Assembly (NCBI GenBank): GCA_902795555.1
Contig: CADBLV010000135.1
Coordinates: 1 to 6,666 of the forward strand
Reading direction: 5' to 3'
From: an uncultured Eubacteriales bacterium
GTDB taxonomy: Bacteria > Bacillota_A > Clostridia > Christensenellales > Aristaeellaceae
DNA length: 6,666 nt
Shown: piece by piece, positions 1-6,279 of the stretch
Numbering within the stretch: position 1 is the first letter of the stretch
Layout: each line of letters opens with the position of its first letter
Notes under the pieces: model-generated
Seen by the model: only the letters and a program-made list of their open reading frames with translations
What the model was told of the DNA's origin: nothing
Databases searched by the model: none
Program-made: the position numbers and the translations under genes

Positions 1-359
1 CCATCTACAACGGCCTGGGCTATGCCATCGCCGCCAACACTGCCAACCCCGAAGTGGCCAAGGACTTCGTGAAGTTCTGCGGCACCGAGGAAGCCAACAA
101 GCTGCAGGCCGAAAAGAAGGCTGCCATCCCCGCCTATGCCGGCACTGAGCACTACTTCACCGACAACTTCACCACCATCAACATCGGCTGCTATCCGGAA
201 ATGATCGCCTACGGCGTCCAGTATCCCTTCTCCCCCAACAAGAGCCTGTGGGAGAGCCAGGAAGAAGAGCTGATGAACGAAGTGTATGCCGGCAACAAGA
301 CCGTTGTGGAAGCCTGCACCGAGCTGCATGCCATCATCACGGAGATTGAAGGAACCTGA
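1..359 (+). CDS. Sugar ABC transporter substrate-binding protein, C-terminal part (5' end outside window)
   Basis: This is the last 118 codons of an extracellular solute-binding protein of family 1 (MalE/MsmE-like). It would capture an oligosaccharide outside the membrane and deliver it to the permeases encoded next. The reading frame is open from base 3 to a TGA at 357-359, with no start in view, so the gene is truncated by the window edge. Visible family traits are the N-terminal stretch IYNGLGYAIAANT, followed by NPEVAKDFVKF, a typical helix in which such proteins count remaining residues ('A-x-x-F-v-x-F'), and a final helical region (SLWESQEEELMNEVYAGNKT then VVEACTEL) like the C-terminal lobe of these binders. 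A GTG at 54 is internal and not a start. Signal peptide and lipobox cannot be seen. The family call rests on this pattern and on the two permease genes that follow; the ligand is inferred only from the downstream GH36 gene. Confidence 0.85.
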   Translation, partial: IYNGLGYAIAANTANPEVAKDFVKFCGTEEANKLQAEKKAAIPAYAGTEHYFTDNFTTINIGCYPEMIAYGVQYPFSPNKSLWESQEEELMNEVYAGNKTVVEACTELHAIITEIEGT

Positions 360-370
360 TCCCGTCATTC

Positions 371-393
371 TCAAAGCCTTGAATCGGCTTTGA
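371..393 (+). other. Intercistronic hairpin 1 after the binding-protein gene
   Basis: TCAAAGCC (371-378) and GGCTTTGA (386-393) are perfect inverted repeats of 8 bp around a 7-nt loop, 11 nt after the stop codon of the binding-protein gene. It is followed by AAAA, not by a T-run, so it is not a normal intrinsic terminator for the plus strand. Inference: it may protect the 3' end of the upstream message. Confidence 0.5.
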
Positions 394-415
394 AAAACAC
401 ATGAATTCAGGCACC

Positions 416-445
416 CATGCCGCGGCAGTTTTCTGCCGCGGCATG
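416..445 (+). promoter_or_regulatory. Intercistronic GC-rich hairpin 2 (mRNA stabiliser or partial attenuator)
   Basis: CATGCCGCGGCAG (416-428) and CTGCCGCGGCATG (433-445) form a perfect 13-bp stem closed by a TTTT loop. No T-tract follows the stem (next bases CGGTGT). Such strong hairpins between a binding-protein gene and its permease genes (as between malE and malF) are known to protect the 3' end of the abundant upstream message and lower expression of the downstream genes. That role here is an inference from position and structure. Confidence 0.6.
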
Positions 446-460
446 CGGTGTATTCCCAAG

Positions 461-468
461 AAAGGGGG
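461..468 (+). promoter_or_regulatory. Ribosome binding site that sets the GTG start of the first permease
   Basis: AAAGGGGG lies 9 nt upstream of GTG at 478. The earlier in-frame GTG at 448 sits directly behind the 416-445 hairpin and has no Shine-Dalgarno sequence, and this site would fall within its coding region. The start at 478 is therefore preferred. Confidence 0.7.
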
Positions 469-477
469 AAACCCAAG

Positions 478-1404
478 GTGACCGTTTCAGCAAAACCCGC
501 CGCGCCGCGGCTGGGCCGCCGGGAACGTTATGACCCCAAGGTTGTCATTGCCGCGATGATCCTGATCGCTCCGACGATCATCGGCCTGTGCGTCCTGAAT
601 ATTTATCCCTTCTTCGACACGATCCGCCGCAGTCTCTATAAAACCCAGGGACTGGGGCCGGAGGTCTATGTGGGCCTGAAGAACTTTGAAAATCTCTTCA
701 AGGACGACATGATCGGCCGGGCCACGATCAACACGCTGGTTTACATGCTGCTGACCGTGCCTGTCGGAGTGATGCTGAGCCTGATTTTCGCCTCCCTGCT
801 GAACAGCAAGATTCGGGGGCGGGATATCTATCGCGGCATTTATTTCCTGCCCATGGTGGTTGCCCCCGCGGCAGTGGCCATGGTCTGGCGCTGGATTTTC
901 AACGCGGAGAACGGAATTCTGAATCTGACGCTGAAAGCCCTCGGCATTCAGGGCCCCAGCTGGCTGGCGGATCCGAACACAGCCCTGCTTTCCTGCGCGA
1001 TCATCGGCATCTGGAGCGCCGTCGGATATGACCTGGTCATGATCCTGGCGGGGCTTCAGAGCATCTCCAAGAGTTATTATGAAGCCGCGGAGATCGACGG
1101 AGCCAGCGGTGTTCAGACTTTTTTCCACATCACGATTCCCATGGTTTCCCCGACGCTGTTCTTCGTGGTGCTGATGCGGGCGATGTCCAGCCTGAAGCAG
1201 TTCGACACGATTTATCTTCTGATCAACACCCGGAACCCGGCCTATAAATCCGCCACGGTGCTGATGACGCTGTTCTATCGGGAAGCCTTTGAGAAATTCA
1301 ACAAGGGCTACGGATCCGCGATTGTGCTGTATACCTTCGTGATCATTGCGATCTTCACGGCCATCCAGTTCATCGCGGAGAAGAAGCTGGTTCATTACGA
1401 TTAA
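478..1404 (+). CDS. Sugar ABC transporter permease, MalF/UgpA/LacF type
   Basis: One of two membrane subunits of an oligosaccharide importer, 308 residues from the GTG at 478 (chosen for its ribosome site). It forms the channel with the next gene's product and docks a cytoplasmic ATPase. Hydrophobic segments lie at about residues 21-46, 83-109, 120-141, 168-193, 226-240 and 279-300, giving the six helices usual for this class. The EAA loop that contacts the ATPase is clear between helices 4 and 5: YYEAAEIDGAS starts near residue 200, followed by ITIPMVSP. The N-terminus is basic and cytoplasmic (RLGRRER), and the short LNIYPFF sequence after helix 1 is typical. It ends with TAA at 1402-1404, 12 nt before the next gene. 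Family assignment is firm; the substrate is inferred from the neighbouring GH36 gene. Confidence 0.93.
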   Translation: MTVSAKPAAPRLGRRERYDPKVVIAAMILIAPTIIGLCVLNIYPFFDTIRRSLYKTQGLGPEVYVGLKNFENLFKDDMIGRATINTLVYMLLTVPVGVMLSLIFASLLNSKIRGRDIYRGIYFLPMVVAPAAVAMVWRWIFNAENGILNLTLKALGIQGPSWLADPNTALLSCAIIGIWSAVGYDLVMILAGLQSISKSYYEAAEIDGASGVQTFFHITIPMVSPTLFFVVLMRAMSSLKQFDTIYLLINTRNPAYKSATVLMTLFYREAFEKFNKGYGSAIVLYTFVIIAIFTAIQFIAEKKLVHYD

Positions 1405-1410
1405 GGAGGG
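1403..1410 (+). promoter_or_regulatory. Ribosome binding site overlapping the previous stop codon
   Basis: AAGGAGGG starts within the TAA stop of the upstream permease and lies 6 nt before the ATG at 1417. This is near-consensus and suggests tight coupling, with equal output of the two permease subunits. Confidence 0.85.
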
Positions 1411-1416
1411 AGCAAC

Positions 1417-2277
1417 ATGACGACAGCCGCAAACGCCGCGCCGAAACGGAAAATGAATTACCGTTCCCGCGGAAAACTGCTGATCCATATCATTCTGATC
1501 ATCGGCTCGTTTATCATGATCTTCCCCTTTATCTGGATGATCCTGACGAGCTTTAAAAGCAACGGCGAATCCCTGCTGATTCCGCCGACCATTCTGCCTA
1601 ATGTCTGGCTCACGGAGAACTATACGGAAGTGACGCGAACCCTTCCCTTCGGAAATCTGTATCTGAACACCCTGCTGCTGATGCTGCTGCGCATCGTCTG
1701 TGCGCTGGTATTCTCCAGCATGGCGGGGTTCGCCTTCGCGAAGCTGCGGTTTCCACTGAAGCGGTTCTTCTTCTTCCTGGTGCTGACCCAGATGATGCTG
1801 CCGAATCAGATTTTCATCATTCCGCAGTATTCGATGCTGGCGAGCATGGGCCAGTTGAACACGATTTTCGCCCTGCTGTTCCCGGGTCTGGTGAGCGCCT
1901 TCGGCACGTTCTTCCTACGGCAGTTCTATATGAGCCTGCCGAATGTGCTGTCGGAAGCCGCCGTGCTGGATGGATGTAACACCTTCCAGATCTTCTTCCG
2001 GATCATGCTGCCCCTGACGAAAACAGCGATGATGGCCCTGGCCGTGTTCACCGCCGTCTTCGCCTACAGCGACATGATGTGGCCGCTGATCTGCAACAGC
2101 AACATCAACATGATGACCCTGAGCGCCGGCATTTCTTCCATGCAGGGACAGTTCACCACCCGTTATCCGATTCTGATGGCCGGATCGACGCTGGCGATGA
2201 TCCCGATGCTGGTGCTGTATCTGATTTTCCAGCGGCAGTTCATCGAAGGCATCGCCCTGACGGGAACCAAGGGCTGA
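1417..2277 (+). CDS. Sugar ABC transporter permease, MalG/LacG type
   Basis: Second membrane subunit of the importer, 286 residues. It pairs with the product of the preceding gene to form the translocation pore in the cytoplasmic membrane. Six hydrophobic stretches are visible at about residues 21-43, 83-105, 116-137, 149-167, 201-223 and 252-272. The EAA loop (LSEAAVLDGCNTFQIF then IMLPL) begins at residue 179 and is the docking site for the ATPase. The sequence after helix 1 (FPFIWMILTSFKS) and the C-terminal ending FIEGIALTGTKG are characteristic of MalG-type subunits, whose tail inserts towards the ATPase dimer interface. The ATG has a near-perfect ribosome site 6 nt upstream. Only 91 nt separate the stop from the GH36 gene, and no ATPase gene intervenes. 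Length and motifs are normal for the family. Confidence 0.94.
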   Translation: MTTAANAAPKRKMNYRSRGKLLIHIILIIGSFIMIFPFIWMILTSFKSNGESLLIPPTILPNVWLTENYTEVTRTLPFGNLYLNTLLLMLLRIVCALVFSSMAGFAFAKLRFPLKRFFFFLVLTQMMLPNQIFIIPQYSMLASMGQLNTIFALLFPGLVSAFGTFFLRQFYMSLPNVLSEAAVLDGCNTFQIFFRIMLPLTKTAMMALAVFTAVFAYSDMMWPLICNSNINMMTLSAGISSMQGQFTTRYPILMAGSTLAMIPMLVLYLIFQRQFIEGIALTGTKG

Positions 2278-2294
2278 GCCATCGGCAATCAGTT

Positions 2295-2352
2295 TTTTAC
2301 ACAAAACCATCATCCGGACCTGCCCGGTCGGCAGGCCCGGTTTTCTGTAAAA
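2295..2352 (+). terminator. Terminator-like hairpin (probable attenuator) between permease and glycosidase genes
   Basis: The core is CCGGACCTGCC (2314-2324) pairing with GGCAGGCCCGG (2330-2340) around a 5-nt loop, with one A/C mismatch, and TTTTCTGT follows directly. This is the form of a rho-independent terminator. The stem can be lengthened outwards: AAAA (2303-2306) with TTTT (2341-2344), and TTTTACA (2295-2301) with TGTAAAA (2346-2352). The ribosome site of the next gene starts at the very end of the structure. With no convincing promoter after it, the GH36 gene probably depends on readthrough, so this looks like a partial terminator that sets the transporter-to-enzyme ratio. Confidence 0.6.
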
Positions 2353-2360
2353 GGGGAGGA
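2351..2360 (+). promoter_or_regulatory. Ribosome binding site of the GH36 gene
   Basis: AAGGGGAGGA ends 8 nt before the ATG at 2369 and abuts the 3' arm of the preceding hairpin, so folding of the outer stem could affect access by the ribosome (inference). Confidence 0.8.
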
Positions 2361-2368
2361 AACCACAC

Positions 2369-4429
2369 ATGAAATGTCTCAGTCAGTTCTGCTTCGGGGA
2401 TATGATTCTTCAGTACAATCTGGATGAACAGAATCGGGTCAGCATGGCGCTGATTCCCGCCGGGACGGAAGATCGAATCCTTTCAGGAAATATCCATCCC
2501 GAGCCGCTCGTTCAGATCCATGCCCGGGGAGATTCCCTCCCGAACGGATACGGAAACGGGGATACCCTGGCCTGCACGAAGGCTTCCGACGCGCTGACCT
2601 TCGTGTCCCAATCCCGCGAGGGCGACACCGTCCTGACGACCGTCGGAGACGGAAACGGACGCACCGTGCTTCACCGGGTCTCCTGGGAGCCGGGGCTGCA
2701 GGCGCTCAGGGTTTCCTGTGTTTTCCGAAACACCGGAGAAAAGCCTGTCGTTCTGAACCTCCTTTCCAGCGTCAATCTTTCCGGAATCACTCCTTTCACG
2801 CCCGGCGACGCCGCGAACGCTCTTTTCCTCCATCGGGTCCGCAGCATGTGGAGCGCGGAAGGCCGCCTTCAGAGCGAAAGCATCGAGGCCGCCATGCTGG
2901 AACGATCCTGGACGGGTCACGCACTGCGGCTTTGTAAATTCGGCCAGTGCGGCTCCATGCCGGTGCGGGGTTATTTCCCCTTCGCCGCCCTGGAGGACCG
3001 GCGCGCGGGCGTCACCTGGGCCATGCAGCTGGCCTGCCCCTCCTCCTGGCAGATGGAAATCCGCCGGAAGGACGACGGCCTGAACATGATGGCTTCCCTG
3101 GCCGATGAGGATTTCGGTCACTGGGCGAAAACCGTCCGTCCCGGTGAATCCTTTGAAACCCCCGAGGCATACGTGACCGTCGGAAAAGGCGGCGTCGATG
3201 AGGTGTCCCAGCGGCTCCTGACGGTGCATCGGCGGAATATGCCCCATCCGGAGGCTCCCCTGCCGGTGATGTTCAATGAATATTGCACAACCTGGGGAAA
3301 TCCGACCCATGAAAACCTGAAAAAAATCGCGGCCTGTCTGGATGGGCTCGGCATGGAATATCTGGTGATCGACGCCGGATGGTATCGGCAACCCGGACAG
3401 GGCTGGTCCGACTGCGGCGGAGACTGGATTCCCGAAGAAAAGGAGATGTTCCCTCAGGGTCTGAAAGCCACAGCGGACATGATCCGGTCCCACGGCATGA
3501 AGCCGGGGCTCTGGTTTGAGCCGGAAACCTGCGCGAAGGATTCGGACCTGTTCCGCCGGGAAGACCTGCTGCTCACCCGGGATGGCGCCGTCATCGACAC
3601 GGACAACCGGCGCTTTCTGGACCTTCGGAAGGAAGAAGCCCATGCTTTTCTGGAGGAACGGGTCATCGGGCTGCTGAAGGCCTGCGGCTTTGCCTACATC
3701 AAGGTGGATTACAACGACTGCATCGGCATGGGCTGCGATGATCCCGACAGCCTCGGCGAAGGCCTGCGGCAGAACATGCTGGGAACGCTCCGGTTCTTCC
3801 GCCGCCTGCGGGAAGCCGTTCCGGGGCTGGTGATTGAAAACTGTTCCTCCGGCGGCCATCGGCTGGAGCCTGCCATGATGAGCGTCTCAGACATGGCTTC
3901 CTTCTCCGATGCCCATGAATGCGCGGAAATCCCGATCATCGCCGCCGCGCTGCATCGGGTCATCCTCCCCGCTCAGAGCCAGATCTGGGCCGTCCTGCAG
4001 GCCGGAGACAGCCTGCGGCGCATCACCTATTCCCTCGCCAACACCTTCCTGGGCGTGATGTGCCTCAGCGGCGATGTGATTCATCTCTCTGATGCCCAGT
4101 GGATGAAAGTGAAGGAAGGCATCGACTGCTATCGTCAGGTCCGGCATATCATCCGGGACGGGGTCTCCGCGTTTTACGGAGACACGTCCGAAAGCTGGCG
4201 CCATCCGCTGGGATGGCAGATGGTGATCCGCACCGCGGGCAGCGAGACCCTGGCCGTGATTCACACCTTCGGCGGAGCCTTCCCGGATTGGATATCCCTC
4301 CACGTCCGGGCGTCAAAAATCCTCCGGGTGTTCTGCTCGGAGGAGAATGAGGTCACGCTGAAGAAAGGCGTGCTGACAGTGCAGCTGAAAGAACCCTTTG
4401 AAGGAATCATTGTTCATCTGGCCGACTAA
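2369..4429 (+). CDS. Glycoside hydrolase family 36 enzyme, probable alpha-galactosidase
   Basis: A 686-residue enzyme without signal peptide, expected to act in the cytoplasm on sugars brought in by the importer, cleaving terminal alpha-galactose from raffinose- or melibiose-type oligosaccharides. An N-terminal beta-sandwich domain (about 1-285, with FRNTGEKPVVLNLLSSVNLS) precedes a (beta/alpha)8 barrel (about 300-600) and a C-terminal beta domain. Barrel motifs in order: VIDAGW (333-338), MKPGLWFEPE (377-386), IKVDYN (444-449) with probable nucleophile Asp447 and sugar-contacting Lys445, ENCSSGGHR (490-498), and SFSDAHE (511-517) with probable acid/base Asp514. The 67-residue gap between the two Asp suits the family. 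Odd points: the usual DDGW galactose-binding motif reads DAGW, and the acid/base context differs from the common SDNTD type, so this is a divergent branch. Related specificities such as beta-L-arabinopyranosidase or alpha-N-acetylgalactosaminidase cannot be excluded. Family sure; substrate moderately sure. Confidence 0.9.
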   Translation: MKCLSQFCFGDMILQYNLDEQNRVSMALIPAGTEDRILSGNIHPEPLVQIHARGDSLPNGYGNGDTLACTKASDALTFVSQSREGDTVLTTVGDGNGRTVLHRVSWEPGLQALRVSCVFRNTGEKPVVLNLLSSVNLSGITPFTPGDAANALFLHRVRSMWSAEGRLQSESIEAAMLERSWTGHALRLCKFGQCGSMPVRGYFPFAALEDRRAGVTWAMQLACPSSWQMEIRRKDDGLNMMASLADEDFGHWAKTVRPGESFETPEAYVTVGKGGVDEVSQRLLTVHRRNMPHPEAPLPVMFNEYCTTWGNPTHENLKKIAACLDGLGMEYLVIDAGWYRQPGQGWSDCGGDWIPEEKEMFPQGLKATADMIRSHGMKPGLWFEPETCAKDSDLFRREDLLLTRDGAVIDTDNRRFLDLRKEEAHAFLEERVIGLLKACGFAYIKVDYNDCIGMGCDDPDSLGEGLRQNMLGTLRFFRRLREAVPGLVIENCSSGGHRLEPAMMSVSDMASFSDAHECAEIPIIAAALHRVILPAQSQIWAVLQAGDSLRRITYSLANTFLGVMCLSGDVIHLSDAQWMKVKEGIDCYRQVRHIIRDGVSAFYGDTSESWRHPLGWQMVIRTAGSETLAVIHTFGGAFPDWISLHVRASKILRVFCSEENEVTLKKGVLTVQLKEPFEGIIVHLAD

Positions 4430-4480
4430 TCCGGCCCGAAACGCGTTCCGCAAGCTTCGGTTCAAAAACGCTGATTCGAA

Positions 4481-4504
4481 AGCTCCGGCCCGAAAGCCGG
4501 AGCT
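4481..4504. terminator. Bidirectional terminator between convergent genes
   Basis: AGCTCCGGC (4481-4489) and GCCGGAGCT (4496-4504) form a perfect 9-bp stem with a 6-nt loop in the 83-nt gap between the GH36 stop (4429) and the minus-strand exporter stop (4513). On the plus strand it is followed by the T-rich TGTTCTGTTCT. On the minus strand TTCGAA follows, and a TTTTT run comes about 12 nt later. It should end transcription best from the GH36 side. The loop-side sequence CCGGCCCGAAA (4485-4495) repeats an 11-nt stretch at 4431-4441, just after the GH36 stop. Confidence 0.7.
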
Positions 4505-4512
4505 GTTCTGTT

Positions 4513-6279
4513 CTATTCGAACTGTGCGGCGTAAAGCTGATAATAAGCTCCTTTTCGGGCCATCAGGTCCTGATGGGTTCCCCGCTCCACGATGTCTCCG
4601 TCCTGAAGCACCAGAATCTGGTCCGCGTTTTCAATCGTGGACAGGCGGTGGGCAATCACGAAGCAGGTCTTCTCCCGCATCAGTTCCCGCATGGCTTTCT
4701 GAATCTCCCTTTCCGTGGCCGTGTCCACGTTCGAGGTGGCTTCGTCCAGAATCAGCATCGGCGCTTCATACAGCATGGCCCGGGCAATGGTCAGCAGCTG
4801 CTTCTGTCCCTTGGAAATATTTCCGCCGTCCTCGCTGATCACGGTGTCATATCCCTGGGGCAGGCGCATGATGAAGGGATGAATCCGGGCCGCTTTAGCC
4901 GCGGCGACCACCTCTTCCATCGTGGCGTCTTCCTTTCCGTAGGCAATGTTTTCGAAAATCGTCCCCTGGAAAACCCAGGTATCCTGCAGCACCATGGCAT
5001 AGGCGCCCCGCACGCTGCGGCGGGTGGCTGTCTGAATATCCTGCCCGTCGATGCGAATCACGCCGCTGTCCGGATCGTAAAAGCGCATCAGGAGGTTGAT
5101 GATCGAACTTTTCCCCGATCCTGTCAGGCCGACGATGGCGGTCATCTTTCCCGCCGGCGCCTCCAGGCTCAGGTCGTGCAGCACCGTTTTCTCCGGATCA
5201 TATCCGAAGGAGACATGCGAAACGGAAACCTCTCCCCGGATCCCGGAAAGCACCTTCGCGTTCGGAACATCCGGGCTTTCTTCTTCCTGGTCCAGCAGGG
5301 CAAACACCCGCTCCGACGCCGCCAGCGCGGAAAACAGCTCGTTGAACACCTCCGCCACGGCGTTGATCGGCCCGGCAAACTTCCTGCTGTACAGGATGAA
5401 GGAAGAAATCCGCCCCAGGTCGATCCATCCCCTCAGAAACAGCACCCCGCCCAGCAGCGCGATCAGGCTGAGGCCCAGGTTGTTGATCGCCGTCATGGTG
5501 GGCCCCAGGGTCACGCCGTAATGTTCCGCGTCGGAAAAGGCGTCGGCCGCGTTCTGATTAATCTCCTCAAAGCGCTCGTCCACGCGGTCCTCATAGGCAT
5601 AGGCCTGAATCGTTTTCTGGCCGGAGAGCATCTCTTCCACAAAGCCGTTCATCGCGCCGTAGCATTTCGACCGTTTGGCATATCTCGGCTGCGTTTTTTT
5701 GCGCATATGCACCGTGTAGGCCACGGAAACCGGCACGGTCACCAGCGTCAGCGCGGACAGGGGCAGCGAAATCACGCTCATCATCACCAGCGAACCGATG
5801 ACGCTCACAAAGCTGGAGATGATCTGCACAATGTCGGTCGCCATGCTGGTGGAAATCACGTCGATGTCATAGCTGACCCTGCTGATGATGTCCCCCGCCT
5901 GGTGGATGTCGAAATAGCCGACCGGCAGCCGCATCAGCTTGTCAAACACATCCTGGCGCATCTTTCGGGCCACCCGCTTGCTCACCACGGTCATCATCAG
6001 GCCGATCACGAAGCCCAGCAGCGCCGACCCCACATAGCACAGCAGCATCAGGAGGGCGTCGTGGCGCACCGCGTCGAAGTTCACCTTTCCCGGGCCGGCC
6101 GCGGCTTCCCGAATCGCCGATCCCGCCAGGCTGGGACCCCACAGCCCCAGCAGGTTGCTGACCAGGCTCAGCAGGAGGATACCCACGATGACGAATTTCC
6201 AGGGCCCCAGATAGGCCAGCATCCGCAGAAGGGTTCCCCGGGTGTCCTTCGGCTTTTTCATCACGGTATCACGGGCCAT
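4513..6279 (-). CDS. ABC exporter half-transporter, consensus ATPase subunit of a heterodimer (TM288/BmrD/LmrD-like)
   Basis: A 588-residue fused membrane and ATPase subunit, expected to act with the upstream gene's product as a multidrug- or lipid-type exporter. The ATG at 6279 is chosen because AAGGGGG lies 8 nt upstream; an open frame continues to a GTG at 6393 without a ribosome site. Membrane helices are seen at about residues 27-51, 74-99, 153-190 (two) and 262-283, with a sixth probably following. The ATPase domain has Walker A GLTGSGKSS (384-392), Q-loop Gln432 (VLQDTW), signature ISKGQ (488-492), Walker B LILDE (509-513) with catalytic Glu513, D-loop SNVD, and switch His544 (IAHR). 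The signature deviates from LSGGQ, as expected for the subunit that completes the partner's degenerate site. The start overlaps the upstream stop by 11 nt, implying translational coupling. The transported substrate is unknown. Confidence 0.93.
   Translation of the reverse strand: MARDTVMKKPKDTRGTLLRMLAYLGPWKFVIVGILLLSLVSNLLGLWGPSLAGSAIREAAAGPGKVNFDAVRHDALLMLLCYVGSALLGFVIGLMMTVVSKRVARKMRQDVFDKLMRLPVGYFDIHQAGDIISRVSYDIDVISTSMATDIVQIISSFVSVIGSLVMMSVISLPLSALTLVTVPVSVAYTVHMRKKTQPRYAKRSKCYGAMNGFVEEMLSGQKTIQAYAYEDRVDERFEEINQNAADAFSDAEHYGVTLGPTMTAINNLGLSLIALLGGVLFLRGWIDLGRISSFILYSRKFAGPINAVAEVFNELFSALAASERVFALLDQEEESPDVPNAKVLSGIRGEVSVSHVSFGYDPEKTVLHDLSLEAPAGKMTAIVGLTGSGKSSIINLLMRFYDPDSGVIRIDGQDIQTATRRSVRGAYAMVLQDTWVFQGTIFENIAYGKEDATMEEVVAAAKAARIHPFIMRLPQGYDTVISEDGGNISKGQKQLLTIARAMLYEAPMLILDEATSNVDTATEREIQKAMRELMREKTCFVIAHRLSTIENADQILVLQDGDIVERGTHQDLMARKGAYYQLYAAQFE

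Noticed and set aside
379..407. Possible promoter TTGAAT, 17 nt, TGAATT before the first permease
   Set aside because: The -10 element matches TATAAT at only three of six positions and the -35 overlaps a hairpin loop; too weak to call.
487..1488. 333-codon open frame on the minus strand opposite the first permease
   Set aside because: It is antisense to a typical six-helix permease, rich in His, Gln and Asp, and has no recognisable domain.
2483..3859. 458-codon open frame on the minus strand opposite the GH36 gene
   Set aside because: The opposite strand encodes clear GH36 motifs through this whole region; the antisense translation shows no family pattern and looks like a codon-bias shadow.
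4431..4495. 11-nt direct repeat CCGGCCCGAAA (4431-4441 and 4485-4495) as a possible attachment or insertion footprint
   Set aside because: The two copies are short and lie around a terminator region with no integrase, transposase or further symmetry nearby; chance or local duplication is enough to explain it.
4398..4838. 146-codon plus-strand frame spanning the convergent gap
   Set aside because: It overlaps the GH36 end and the exporter C-terminus, has no good ribosome site, and its product is Pro/Arg/Ser-rich without a recognisable fold.
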